Assembly (NCBI GenBank): GCA_947452985.1
Contig: CANGEU010000006.1
Span: 1 to 63,192 of the forward strand
DNA length: 63,192 bases
From: Micrococcales bacterium
Lineage (GTDB): Bacteria > Actinomycetota > Actinomycetes > Actinomycetales > Microbacteriaceae
Reading direction: 5' to 3'
Part shown: piece by piece, positions 8,777 through 17,332 of the stretch
Numbering within the stretch: position 1 is the first letter of the stretch
Layout of the letters: each line of letters begins with the position of its first letter
Made by a program: the position numbers and the translations under genes
Notes under the pieces: model-generated
The model's database searches: none
What the model was told of the DNA's origin: nothing
What the model saw: the letters and a program-made list of their open reading frames with translations, nothing else

Positions 8777-9082
8777 ATGCGAGACGAAAACGGAATTCCA
8801 GCAAACTGGTTTGTTGATCCTCAGTTCCTTGGTGTCGCGGGGGCATACTCCGACGGTGACGACAATCCTCTATCTTGGCAGGCCGAGGCTGTTTGTGCCG
8901 AGACCGATCCTGAGCTTTTCTTCCCTGAAAAAGGTGGCTCAACCCGAGAGGCTAAGCGCATTTGCGCCGGCTGCGATGTCAAGACTCAGTGCCTCGAATA
9001 CGCACTCGCCAACGACGAGCGTTTCGGAATTTGGGGTGGGCTTTCGGAGCGCGAGCGTCGCAAGCTAAAGAAGCGCGCCTAA
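8777..9082 (+). CDS. whiB2: WhiB-family iron-sulfur transcription factor (WhiB2/WhmD-like)
   Basis: A 101-aa WhiB protein. Four cysteines (Cys40, Cys63, Cys66, Cys72) in the C...CxxCxxxxxC arrangement bind a 4Fe-4S cluster; the GIWGGLSERERRKLKKR tail holds the G[VI]WGG turn and the basic DNA-contacting helix. The long N-terminal extension beginning near NWFVDP is typical of WhiB2/WhmD, the cell-division and septation regulator related to Streptomyces WhiB. Context supports WhiB2: it lies upstream of the zincin-like/sahH/mtrAB block, as in mycobacteria. A GT2 gene starts 20 nt downstream. I keep the ATG at 8777 because it gives the normal N-terminus, although its ribosome site is weak. Confidence 0.9.
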   Translation: MRDENGIPANWFVDPQFLGVAGAYSDGDDNPLSWQAEAVCAETDPELFFPEKGGSTREAKRICAGCDVKTQCLEYALANDERFGIWGGLSERERRKLKKRA

Positions 9083-9102
9083 TAACTCAGACGAGTTAGG
9101 CC

Positions 9103-11814
9103 GTGTCTACGCAAGTAACAGCACTGCTCGTTGTTCACAACGAGCCCGCTAGCGCTTTGCGTGCGCTACAGGCAATCCAAGAGCAAACACTCAAGCCCAC
9201 TCGAATTGTCATCCTCGACAGTTCGGAAACCCAGACGCAGCTTCCAATCGCCAGCCAAACGATTTCGCCGAAATCCAAACTTGGACAAATTATCCAAGCC
9301 GGTTTAAGTGGATTATCTTCTGACCCGAATCACTGGCTCTGGCTAGTCCACGACGACAGCGCACCTGCGCCAACCGCCCTTTCTGAGTTAGTTTTGGCAA
9401 CCAAAAATTCGGAGACCATCGCTCAGGTCGGAGCACTTCAACTATCAACCACCAGGTCTCGCGAAATCTCTCAGCTTGGGCTGACACTTTCACGATTCGG
9501 TGAAATCATCAACCCGGTGCGCGGTCAACGTGATCAGGCCCAACACGATCAAGTGAAAGACGTATTGGCGGTCGGAACTTCGTCGATGTTGGTTAGAACC
9601 GATGCCTACCAGTTAATTGGTGGCATCGATGATCGCGCTGTAGCCCTGGCCACCGACGTCGATCTTTCAATGAGACTTCGCCGTCACGGATTTCGCGTCG
9701 TGGTGGCGCCGCGAGCCAAGGTTGAACATCAGGGCCTTACCTTGGCTGGAAAACGCGGGCACAAGTGGCTTGGTGGAGACACCAAAACTGCCCTGAGGAA
9801 AGCCACAATTCAATTGCGCTTGGTTCATGACCCTTTACCGCTGGCGCTTCTGTTTTGGCTGGCTTTGCCTCTGCTTACGTTCTATCGCATGTTTTGGCGG
9901 CTAGCCCAAAAGCGCCCTAGTTTTCTTTGGGCCGAACTTCGTTCTGGACTGTGGGGTTTTCTCACCATTTTTAGTCGCCTAGCTTCAAGATCCAATGCTG
10001 GAAAACTTCCAACCAAGTCGTTGAAACCGCTTCGAGCCACCCGCGCCGAGGTTTCGCAGCATAAGCGTCAGGCCCTAGACGCGGAGGAATCGGCTCAGTC
10101 GCTTGTGGCATTTGAGCGCGGAGATCACGAACAGGAAGCCACCGAACAGCCTAGAAATTTCTCACAAAGTTACGGCTGGTTGTTCATGGCGCTTTTGCTG
10201 GCGATCAGTTGGCAACAACTTCCCCTTCAAGATGCCGTCAGCGGTGGAAGCGCTACTCCGCTTTCGAACGACTGGTTTGCAATCTTTGCGCGCGCAGGGG
10301 CAAGCTGGCAACCGATTGGGCAGGGCTTCGTTGCGCCATCTGACCCGTTTAATTGGGTGCTGCTCTCGATCAGCTCGCTAACCTTCTGGGCTCCCAACCT
10401 TTCGCTGGTGATTTTGCTGTGGCTTGCCCGCGGTTTGGCTTTTGCCAGTGCCTGGCGCATGCTTTCGCTTCTGACTGCCAAGGCGTGGCAAAAGAATCTT
10501 GGAGCACTTCTTTACTCCGTGCTTCCAGTCTTCACATTGGCAATTAGTGCCGGAGACTTTGCCACTGTCGTGGCAGGAATTCTTACTCCGTGGTTGGTCT
10601 TCGCAGTGGCTAGAGCGGCCGGCCTAGGTCGTAGTGGTTCGGCTCGTTCCGACGCCAGAACCTGGTCTTGGGTTGGTTTGGCTGGAGTGTTACTGGCAGC
10701 GGTTGGTGCTGCCGCTCCGGCACTAGTTGCCTTGACATTGGCCGGCCTAGGACTCGTGGCGTTCACCAAAATCCGTCGCTTTGGTTACCTTTTTTGGATT
10801 CCGCTACCTCTGGCTGCCATCTATCTGCCGTTGGCACTTTTTCAAATCGGCGAACCGCTCGCACTTCTGGCCCATCCAGCGCGAAGCATGGCTCTGCCTG
10901 ACGCTCTTCCGGTCTGGTCAAGTTGGGTGCTGGGGTTAATCGCATTGGTCGCTCTGGCAGCTCTCCTAACTAAGCGCTGGGTCGTAAGTTTGGGCATCGC
11001 CGGTTTCGCCTTGCTCGCATATGTTTTCGAACTCTTTGTTAAGTCCCTCCAATTCCCCGCCGGAATTTCCGGCTCAACCAACGCCCTAGAGGCGGCAGTC
11101 TTTTTGGCAGTAGTGGCGTTGGCCATTCACTTTGGTTCCCAACTCAAATCGCGCCTTGCCTTAGCAGCGATGTCAACCGCTCTCGTGGTTGGGCTCACCC
11201 CACTGGCGTACCTGGCGTTCACCCACCCAAACCAGACCCAGTCAAGCGATGGCTCGGTGGTTCCTCTCCTTCTTCAAAAGCAGGCAGAGCAAGGAACCGA
11301 TCTTCAGTTTCTCGTTATAAATCTGCAGGACGATGCATACCAGGTGCAGTGGCAACCAATCGGTGGTTTGCATTTGGAAGACCGCAATTTGGCTTACAGT
11401 TTTTCGGCAAGGAGCACCACTAAAGATGCCACCTACCAAGCGCTGTCTCAGGTTGTTGGAAACTTAGTTTCAGCAAATGGCTTGGCCGACGCTCGAGTGC
11501 TTCGAGAGAACCTAATTGGATATGTTTTGGTTCCAACAAGTCTTCAGAATGCGGCGCTCGTGGCATCACTAGAATCGTCATCGTTATTGGAAAGTGCCGG
11601 CCTAACCCCGTTTGGAGAGTTATGGCGAGTGGTTGGTTTGAGCGCCAGCGATGTTCCTCAAACGCCGCATAGCCCATGGTCAATCACCAAAGTTGTGCAA
11701 CTTGGCACGCTGCTCGGCTTTGCTCTACTGGCTATTCCATCGCGAGGTCGAAGCCGGCGACCATCGGATTCGGTAATTTTCATTGACCAGAGCGAGAGTG
11801 AACTAGATGTTTAG
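9103..11814 (+). CDS. Membrane glycosyltransferase family 2 protein, 903 aa
   Basis: The first 240 or so residues are a GT2 catalytic domain: VTALLVVHNE start, WLWLVHDDSAP carrying the metal-binding acidic pair (about residues 83-86), and ATDVDLSMRLRRHGFRV in the position of the ED acceptor motif. The remaining two thirds hold about a dozen hydrophobic segments plus a charged interdomain stretch (about 310-350) and an extracytoplasmic portion near residues 720-870. Actinobacteria commonly carry such a GT2/membrane protein directly downstream of whiB2 and upstream of a DUF5719 gene, as here. The GTG start at 9103 is 20 nt after whiB2, and the 3' end overlaps the next gene by 8 nt, so the three may form an operon. 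A role in cell-envelope glycan assembly is inferred; donor and acceptor are unknown. Confidence 0.85.
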   Translation: MSTQVTALLVVHNEPASALRALQAIQEQTLKPTRIVILDSSETQTQLPIASQTISPKSKLGQIIQAGLSGLSSDPNHWLWLVHDDSAPAPTALSELVLATKNSETIAQVGALQLSTTRSREISQLGLTLSRFGEIINPVRGQRDQAQHDQVKDVLAVGTSSMLVRTDAYQLIGGIDDRAVALATDVDLSMRLRRHGFRVVVAPRAKVEHQGLTLAGKRGHKWLGGDTKTALRKATIQLRLVHDPLPLALLFWLALPLLTFYRMFWRLAQKRPSFLWAELRSGLWGFLTIFSRLASRSNAGKLPTKSLKPLRATRAEVSQHKRQALDAEESAQSLVAFERGDHEQEATEQPRNFSQSYGWLFMALLLAISWQQLPLQDAVSGGSATPLSNDWFAIFARAGASWQPIGQGFVAPSDPFNWVLLSISSLTFWAPNLSLVILLWLARGLAFASAWRMLSLLTAKAWQKNLGALLYSVLPVFTLAISAGDFATVVAGILTPWLVFAVARAAGLGRSGSARSDARTWSWVGLAGVLLAAVGAAAPALVALTLAGLGLVAFTKIRRFGYLFWIPLPLAAIYLPLALFQIGEPLALLAHPARSMALPDALPVWSSWVLGLIALVALAALLTKRWVVSLGIAGFALLAYVFELFVKSLQFPAGISGSTNALEAAVFLAVVALAIHFGSQLKSRLALAAMSTALVVGLTPLAYLAFTHPNQTQSSDGSVVPLLLQKQAEQGTDLQFLVINLQDDAYQVQWQPIGGLHLEDRNLAYSFSARSTTKDATYQALSQVVGNLVSANGLADARVLRENLIGYVLVPTSLQNAALVASLESSSLLESAGLTPFGELWRVVGLSASDVPQTPHSPWSITKVVQLGTLLGFALLAIPSRGRSRRPSDSVIFIDQSESELDV

Positions 11815-13156
11815 AAGAGTGCTCTCGCTGATTTTGGTTGTTGGCTTAGGCCTGACCATCGGGATTTGGCTTAAATTTCCAACCATTCAGGTTGGACAAT
11901 CTCCGACCGCCCAAAGTGTAAAGGTTCAACCCAAGGAGCCAACCCTGGTTTGCCCTGGTCCGGTTTTTGTTAATGGCGGACTAAATGGTGTCACCCTCGG
12001 GTCGTTCACTCAAAGTGGAACAGCGACGATTTCAGGGCACGATAATTCCTCGGCAATCAGTGCCACAATCCTGGGGGAGAAGTTGTTGACCGGTCACGCG
12101 GCTGGCTCAAAGGGTTTCAACGCCATTCAGGGACAGTTCGCGAATGGGCAACAAGCATTTGGTTTGGCCGCCGCAAGCTGCGTTCCCGGTTCAAACCAGG
12201 CTTGGCTCGTTGCCGGCGACAACAGCATTGGGCGCGAGGCACTCTTGGTCTTGGCAAATGCCACATCGGTTGATGCCACCGTCAGTTTGCAACTCTATGG
12301 AACCAGCGGTCCGATTCAGGGCGCCGGCCTCAGCGGGATTTCGGCCCCAGCCGGAAAAGTTACTGTGCTTCCACTTTCTTCATTTGCACCGAAAGCGGAA
12401 ACCTTTGCGGTCCAGGTTTCGAGTCGCGGTGCAGAACTGGGTATTTGGCTTCAGCAAAAAACAGTGCGCGGTTTGACGCCCGGTGGTCTCGACTTGGTCG
12501 GAGTTTCGGCAGAGCCTTCGAAGACGGTGCTAATTCCGGGAGTATTCCTGCGAAGCAGTGTTGCGTTAGCAAACCTGGCTACTGCCAATAAAGACTTCGC
12601 CGACACCAAGCCGATTTTGCGAGTGACCGCGCCAGGCGAAAAGGATGCCAACTTTACCGCTCAGATTCAGGGTGCCGACGGTGCAAGTTTTGGAAATGTT
12701 TTGCAAGGTACGGTTCCGGCTGGAAGCACAAGAGACTTCGCTCTTGAAGACCTAACCGATGGTAATTATTCGGTCCAGATCAATTCCGATCAGCCAGTTC
12801 TTGGTGGCGTGCGCTTCAGCCGACTGAGCGGTTCACTGCCAGATTTCGCTTGGGCTGGGTCGGTTGTTCCAACAAAACTCGACGCCGGATTCACAGCTTT
12901 GGCTGGTGCCACCACGAAGCTTTCAATAGTCAATGGCAACAAGGCGAAGGTCTCATTCTCAGTTGAGGGAAAGACCTATTCAATTCCTGGGAACTCCAAC
13001 CTGGTTTTAACGGTTTCGGCTGGAACAAGCTATTCAATTAAGTCCGACCAGACACTTTCAGTGAGTCAGGTCATCGACATCAAGGGAGGCGTTAGCGTTG
13101 CGCCAATTCTTGACTACCAAAACGTTGGTGGAACTTTGAAAGTTCTGGTTCGCTAA
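11807..13156 (+). CDS. DUF5719-like secreted/anchored protein
   Basis: A 449-aa protein with an N-terminal membrane segment (about residues 5-24) and an entirely extracytoplasmic remainder rich in Gly, Ser, Thr and Val, with one Cys pair (Cys in TLVCPG and in AASCVPG). It looks all-beta. Position and architecture match the DUF5719 proteins that follow the whiB2-linked GT2 gene in Actinobacteria; function is not known. It overlaps the GT2 gene by 8 nt, suggesting coupled translation and joint action on the envelope. Its TAA shares bases with the convergent zincin-like gene (CTAA at 13153-13156). The DUF assignment rests on context and general appearance. Confidence 0.72.
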   Translation: MFRRVLSLILVVGLGLTIGIWLKFPTIQVGQSPTAQSVKVQPKEPTLVCPGPVFVNGGLNGVTLGSFTQSGTATISGHDNSSAISATILGEKLLTGHAAGSKGFNAIQGQFANGQQAFGLAAASCVPGSNQAWLVAGDNSIGREALLVLANATSVDATVSLQLYGTSGPIQGAGLSGISAPAGKVTVLPLSSFAPKAETFAVQVSSRGAELGIWLQQKTVRGLTPGGLDLVGVSAEPSKTVLIPGVFLRSSVALANLATANKDFADTKPILRVTAPGEKDANFTAQIQGADGASFGNVLQGTVPAGSTRDFALEDLTDGNYSVQINSDQPVLGGVRFSRLSGSLPDFAWAGSVVPTKLDAGFTALAGATTKLSIVNGNKAKVSFSVEGKTYSIPGNSNLVLTVSAGTSYSIKSDQTLSVSQVIDIKGGVSVAPILDYQNVGGTLKVLVR

Positions 13157-13557
13157 GGCTTAAAACGATCTGGAATCAGGTCGCCAGGATCTTTGCCAAG
13201 TAGCTCGGCGGTCGCCTGAAACACGAATTGTTCAATGTGGAAGCGTTCGTCCATGCGATCGGTACGTCGGTGATGAGTCAGTCGTTCAATCGGAATTCGA
13301 AAGATCGTGATTCGGTGTAGTTCACGATTTACGCTGTAGCGAGAAACCTCTTCGCCAACACTCGGTCCGAGCGGGGCATCCGAAACTTGCCAGGTCAACT
13401 TCTCCAGTTCTTCGGGCCAAGCGCCACGAAGAAATTCAATAGCCCCGGCAACGACCGATTCGAAAAATCCGAGCGGAGCACGACCGCCGAGGTGGGCCAA
13501 GAGGGCGCCTCGAACCGTGCGTCCGTGTCGCTCCCGTTTCGCCCTGAATGCTGCCAT
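13153..13557 (-). CDS. Zincin-like metallopeptidase family protein (Rv3259-like), HExxH not evident
   Basis: A 134-aa protein resembling the small actinobacterial metallopeptidase (zincin_1/DUF1025) family. The N-terminal [10 protein letters not shown] segment and the C-terminal helix ending [19 protein letters not shown] match that family. Where a canonical member would carry HExxH, this one reads [14 protein letters not shown], so the zinc motif is not intact and enzymatic activity is doubtful. It sits between the whiB2 block and sahH, transcribed in the opposite direction, as is usual for this gene near whiB2. It is divergent from sahH across 33 nt that contain mirrored -10-like hexamers, and TAAACT followed by 7 nt precedes its ATG, so it is probably leaderless. 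Function unknown. Confidence 0.75.
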   Translation of the reverse strand: MAAFRAKRERHGRTVRGALLAHLGGRAPLGFFESVVAGAIEFLRGAWPEELEKLTWQVSDAPLGPSVGEEVSRYSVNRELHRITIFRIPIERLTHHRRTDRMDERFHIEQFVFQATAELLGKDPGDLIPDRFKP

Positions 13558-13564
13558 GTTCGTG

Positions 13565-13583
13565 AGTTTACTGCGGGTAAACT
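13565..13583. promoter_or_regulatory. Mirrored divergent leaderless promoters (zincin-like gene / sahH)
   Basis: AGTTTA at 13565-13570 and TAAACT at 13578-13583 form an inverted repeat with a 7-bp centre. Each reads TAAACT toward its own gene. On the left the hexamer is 7 nt from the ATG at 13557; on the right it is 7 nt from the ATG at 13591. Both genes would then have transcripts starting at their start codons, and one protein bound at the centre could block both. Confidence 0.45.
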
Positions 13584-13590
13584 TATGGGT

Positions 13591-15057
13591 ATGCAGAAAA
13601 CCACTTTTGAGTACCGCGTCGCCGACCTAGCGCTTGCAGCTGCTGGTCGCCACCAGATTCGTCTCGCCGAAAACGAGATGCCTGGATTGATGAGTCTCCG
13701 CGAAGAATTCGCAGCCTCGGCCCCACTAACTGGTGCGCGCATTGCCGGTTCGCTGCACATGACCGTACAGACCGCGGTGCTCATTGAAACACTGGTCGCA
13801 CTAGGCGCAAAAGTTCGTTGGGCTTCTTGCAATATTTTCTCTACCCAAGACGAAGCGGCAGCCGCAGTTGTCGTTGGTAATGGTTCGGTTGAATCACCTG
13901 CCGGTGTTCCAGTTTTCGCTTGGAAGGGTGAAACTCTGGAGGAGTACTGGTGGTGCACCGACCGCATCTTCGACTGGTCGTCTGAGGCGTCCGCAGACGG
14001 TGCCGACTACGTTGGCCCAAACATGATCCTGGACGATGGCGGAGACGCAACTCTCTTGGTTCACAAGGGCCGCGAGTATGAACTTGCCGGTTCGGTCCCA
14101 GCCAAGGCTCCAGACGACTCACACGAGTTTGGAATCATCCTTGAATTGCTTCGCGATTCGCTAAAAATCACCTCGGACCGTTTCACCCGCATCGCTGGCG
14201 AAATCATTGGAGTAACCGAAGAAACCACCACCGGTGTTCACCGTCTTTACGAACTTTTCCAGGACGGCCAGCTGCTCTTCCCAGCTATCAACGTGAACGA
14301 CTCGGTTACCAAGTCGAAGTTTGACAACAAGTACGGAATCCGTCACTCGCTGCCAGATGGCATCAACCGCGCTACCGACGTCCTAATCGGTGGAAAGACC
14401 GTTTTCGTTGCCGGTTACGGCGATGTTGGCAAGGGTGCGGCCGAGGCCATGGCTGGTCAAGGTGCTCGAGTAATCGTTAGCGAAGTTGACCCAATCTGTG
14501 CGCTACAGGCTGCCATGGACGGCTACCAGGTGGCGTCACTAGAGTCGGTTGTTGAAACTGCAGACATCTTCATCACCGCAACCGGAAACCACGGGGTTAT
14601 TCGTCCGGAGCACATCAAGCAGATGAAGCACCTAGCAATCATCGCCAACGTCGGACATTTCGACAACGAAATCGACATGGACGGTTTGGCAAAACTTCCT
14701 GGAACCGAAAAGGTTGAAATCAAGCCTCAGGTTCACGAATGGCGTCTGGCTACTGGTCGTTCGGTTCTAGTGCTTTCCGAAGGTCGCCTAATGAACCTTG
14801 GTAACGCCACCGGCCACCCAAGTTTCGTCATGAGTAACTCTTTTGCCAACCAGGTGCTAGCTCAGCTTGAGCTTTTCACCAAGAGCGATCAGTACCCACT
14901 TGGTGTTTACGTACTACCTAAGTCCTTGGATGAAAAAGTTGCCCGTTTACATCTAGCCGCTCTTGGTGTGGAATTGACTCAACTGACTCCTTCGCAAGCC
15001 CGCTACATCGGTGTGCCGGTCGAGGGTCCATACAAGGTAGATCACTACCGCTACTAA
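13591..15057 (+). CDS. sahH: S-adenosyl-L-homocysteine hydrolase (adenosylhomocysteinase)
   Basis: A 488-aa cytoplasmic NAD-dependent enzyme that splits S-adenosylhomocysteine into adenosine and homocysteine, removing the product inhibitor of methyltransferases. Conserved blocks include [16 protein letters not shown] (about 50-65, substrate domain), [14 protein letters not shown], the NAD-binding [12 protein letters not shown] (about 270-281), [17 protein letters not shown], and the C-terminal KVDHYRY tail whose Lys and Tyr contact NAD of the partner subunit. Length is normal. Two in-frame ATGs exist (13585 and 13591); I choose 13591 because TAAACT lies exactly 7 nt before it, consistent with a leaderless message. 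It is followed 9 nt later by mtrA, the same order as in mycobacteria. Confidence 0.95.
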   Translation: MQKTTFEYRVADLALAAAGRHQIRLAENEMPGLMSLREEFAASAPLTGARIAGSLHMTVQTAVLIETLVALGAKVRWASCNIFSTQDEAAAAVVVGNGSVESPAGVPVFAWKGETLEEYWWCTDRIFDWSSEASADGADYVGPNMILDDGGDATLLVHKGREYELAGSVPAKAPDDSHEFGIILELLRDSLKITSDRFTRIAGEIIGVTEETTTGVHRLYELFQDGQLLFPAINVNDSVTKSKFDNKYGIRHSLPDGINRATDVLIGGKTVFVAGYGDVGKGAAEAMAGQGARVIVSEVDPICALQAAMDGYQVASLESVVETADIFITATGNHGVIRPEHIKQMKHLAIIANVGHFDNEIDMDGLAKLPGTEKVEIKPQVHEWRLATGRSVLVLSEGRLMNLGNATGHPSFVMSNSFANQVLAQLELFTKSDQYPLGVYVLPKSLDEKVARLHLAALGVELTQLTPSQARYIGVPVEGPYKVDHYRY

Positions 15058-15066
15058 AGGCAGAAT

Positions 15067-15747
15067 ATGGTTCACAAAGTACTAGTAGTTGAAGACGAAG
15101 AGCTGCTGAATCGCCAGTTGTGCGACATGCTCGAAAATGCTGGGTACGAAGCCGTTGGTTCGCTTGACGGCGTGAACGCCATGTTGGCTTTTAAGAGCTT
15201 TAATCCCGACCTTGTGCTGCTAGACATTCAACTGCCACCAACCAGCGGTATTGAGGTCTGCAAAGAAATTCGTTCGGTTAGCGGTGTACCGGTAATCATG
15301 CTGACTGCCAAAACCGACGACGAAGACGTGGTGGCTGGTCTCGAAGCTGGCGCCGACGACTACATTTTCAAGCCAATGCCTTCGTTCAAGGTTTTGCAGG
15401 CTCGAATCGAAGCCCGCCTTCGTCCGCTTCGTGAACCAGAAGTCAATGAGCTCGTAATTGGTCCGTTGGTAATCGACGTTCTCGGTCACGAAGTTCGTCG
15501 CGATGGCGTCCGTGTTCCACTGACTCCGCTCGAGTTCAACTTGCTTCAGACCCTAGCCGAATCGCCGAAGCAGGTTTTCACTCGTGAAGACCTCCTCAAA
15601 AAGGTTTGGGGCTATCACTACGACGCCGACACTCGCCTGGTCAACGTTCACGTTCAGCGTCTGCGTTCCAAAATCGAGGACGACCCGGACAACCCGAAGA
15701 TCGTTGTCACCGAACGCGGAGTCGGTTACAAAGCCGGACAGTTCTAG
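15067..15747 (+). CDS. mtrA: Two-component response regulator MtrA
   Basis: A 226-aa OmpR/PhoB-type regulator. The receiver domain (about 1-118) has the acidic pair Glu9/Asp10, phosphoacceptor Asp53, the switch Thr80 and Lys102 followed by Pro. The winged-helix DNA-binding domain (about 130-226) contains PLTPLEFNLLQTLAESP and the C-terminal TERGVGYKAG. MtrA controls cell-wall hydrolases, septation and dnaA-linked genes in Actinobacteria. Assignment is supported by position: sahH, mtrA, mtrB, lpqB, comF, hpf, secA follow each other as in Mycobacterium. The ATG at 15067 has an AAAGGCAG ribosome site. Confidence 0.95.
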   Translation: MVHKVLVVEDEELLNRQLCDMLENAGYEAVGSLDGVNAMLAFKSFNPDLVLLDIQLPPTSGIEVCKEIRSVSGVPVIMLTAKTDDEDVVAGLEAGADDYIFKPMPSFKVLQARIEARLRPLREPEVNELVIGPLVIDVLGHEVRRDGVRVPLTPLEFNLLQTLAESPKQVFTREDLLKKVWGYHYDADTRLVNVHVQRLRSKIEDDPDNPKIVVTERGVGYKAGQF

Positions 15748-15757
15748 TTCGCCCTAA

Positions 15758-17332
15758 TTGTTCACCAGAGTCTTTGCAGCGTTAATCGGCGCATTTCGGC
15801 GTTCGATTCAACTTCGCTATGTGACTCTGACCGTAGCCTTTAGCGCAATTTCGCTGATCGCGGTTGGCGGGTTCTTGTCGTTTTCGATTGGTAACGGACT
15901 TTTTCAAACGCGCGTTGAGCAAATTCTTCAAGAATCTAAACGCGACAGCATCGAGGTTCAAAACACTTTCAGTTCTTCTGGCGCAACCGATGCCGTGAGC
16001 TTGCAGGTTTTAGTGAACGCAGTGGTTCCTAACCTCGAACAAAATGCGGCTAGTGGTTCTAGGCGAGTCGCTCTGCTCAGGACTCCGAACCAGGCAACCG
16101 ACCAATTTTTGCAGTCCCCGATTTCGACCACACTTGCCGACACCGACATCCCACTCAACCTTCGCCAAAAGGTTGCCAAGACGGACTACAGAATTATCTA
16201 TCGCACGGAGCAACTGCTAGTTGGAGGGGTACAGACACCGACGGTAATAGTTGGATCTAAAATCAATATTCCAGTTGCTGGGCAATACGAGCTTTACTTG
16301 GTCTACGACATCAGCGATGTTCAAGCCACCCTCGATTTCATGCAGAGCACTTTGGCCGTAGGTGGAATCATCATGATTCTTTTGCTCGGTATCGTTGCAT
16401 ATTTTGTGACCGGTCGAATCGTGGCACCGGTGGCCAGAGCAGCCGAGGTAGCCGAGGAGCTGGCTTTGGGTTCTCTAGACAAGCGCCTTCCGGAACGTGG
16501 CCAAGATATCGTGTCAACGTTGGCTCGTTCGTTCAACCGCATGGCTCAAAGCTTGGAAACTCAGATTGGTGAACTGAGCAAGCTGAGCAAGATGCAGCAA
16601 CGATTCGTATCCGATGTTTCGCACGAACTTCGCACTCCGCTGACCACCATAAAGCTGGCCGCCGAAATGCTTGAAGCGAGAAGCGACGAACTTGATGAGA
16701 AGGCAAGACGTTCGCTCGACACACTGATTTCTCAGGTGGCGCGATTCGAATCGCTACTCAGCGACCTTCTGGAAATCTCGAGATATGACGCTGGCGCCGT
16801 GGTTGCCGAGTTGGAATCTAACGATTTGAACACCGTGGTTAAAATCGCTGTCGCAGGGTTGGAGCCGTTGGCAGAAACGCTCGGTTGCGAACTGCGCGTG
16901 AAGCATCCAAAGAATCCGGTTCTAGCCGACCTAGACCGCCGGCGCATTGAGCGTGTGCTTCGAAACTTGATTTCAAATGCCATCGAGCACGGTGCTGGAA
17001 AGCCAATTCAAATTGAGGTTGGGCAATCCAAGTCGGCTGTGGCGGTAACCATCACCGACTACGGTGTTGGCATGAGCAGGAGCCAGATGGACCGCGTGTT
17101 CGACCGCTTCTGGCGAGCCGACCCAGCACGAAAACGAACTACCGGTGGAACCGGTCTCGGTTTAGCGATTTCACTCGAAGACACCCACGTGCACAACGGC
17201 TGGTTGCAAGTCACCTCCAAGCCGAACCAGGGAACCACCTTCCGAATTACACTCCCTCGAAAGAAGGATGGAATTTTTACCGAATCGCCACTGCCTCTCG
17301 GTGAGACTCTAAGTCAACGGAGCATCACATGA
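15758..17332 (+). CDS. mtrB: Sensor histidine kinase MtrB
   Basis: A 524-aa membrane kinase, partner of MtrA. There are two membrane segments (about 22-45 and 195-218) enclosing an extracytoplasmic sensor domain, then HAMP (about 220-272), HisKA with SDVSHELRTPLT (phosphoacceptor His289) and a HATPase domain with N box NAIEHG, G1 DYGVGM and G2 GGTGLGLA. It senses an envelope or septal signal and phosphorylates MtrA. The only in-frame start consistent with the N-terminus is TTG at 15758, 10 nt after mtrA. The end overlaps lpqB by 4 nt (ATGA), so MtrB and LpqB are translationally coupled. Confidence 0.95.
   Translation: MFTRVFAALIGAFRRSIQLRYVTLTVAFSAISLIAVGGFLSFSIGNGLFQTRVEQILQESKRDSIEVQNTFSSSGATDAVSLQVLVNAVVPNLEQNAASGSRRVALLRTPNQATDQFLQSPISTTLADTDIPLNLRQKVAKTDYRIIYRTEQLLVGGVQTPTVIVGSKINIPVAGQYELYLVYDISDVQATLDFMQSTLAVGGIIMILLLGIVAYFVTGRIVAPVARAAEVAEELALGSLDKRLPERGQDIVSTLARSFNRMAQSLETQIGELSKLSKMQQRFVSDVSHELRTPLTTIKLAAEMLEARSDELDEKARRSLDTLISQVARFESLLSDLLEISRYDAGAVVAELESNDLNTVVKIAVAGLEPLAETLGCELRVKHPKNPVLADLDRRRIERVLRNLISNAIEHGAGKPIQIEVGQSKSAVAVTITDYGVGMSRSQMDRVFDRFWRADPARKRTTGGTGLGLAISLEDTHVHNGWLQVTSKPNQGTTFRITLPRKKDGIFTESPLPLGETLSQRSIT

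Noticed and set aside
13387-13590. Longer N-terminus for sahH
   Set aside because: It would overlap the zincin-like gene antisense and give residues absent from the family.
13558-13590. SAH or SAM riboswitch before sahH
   Set aside because: Only 33 nt are available and they look like a promoter; no room for a riboswitch.
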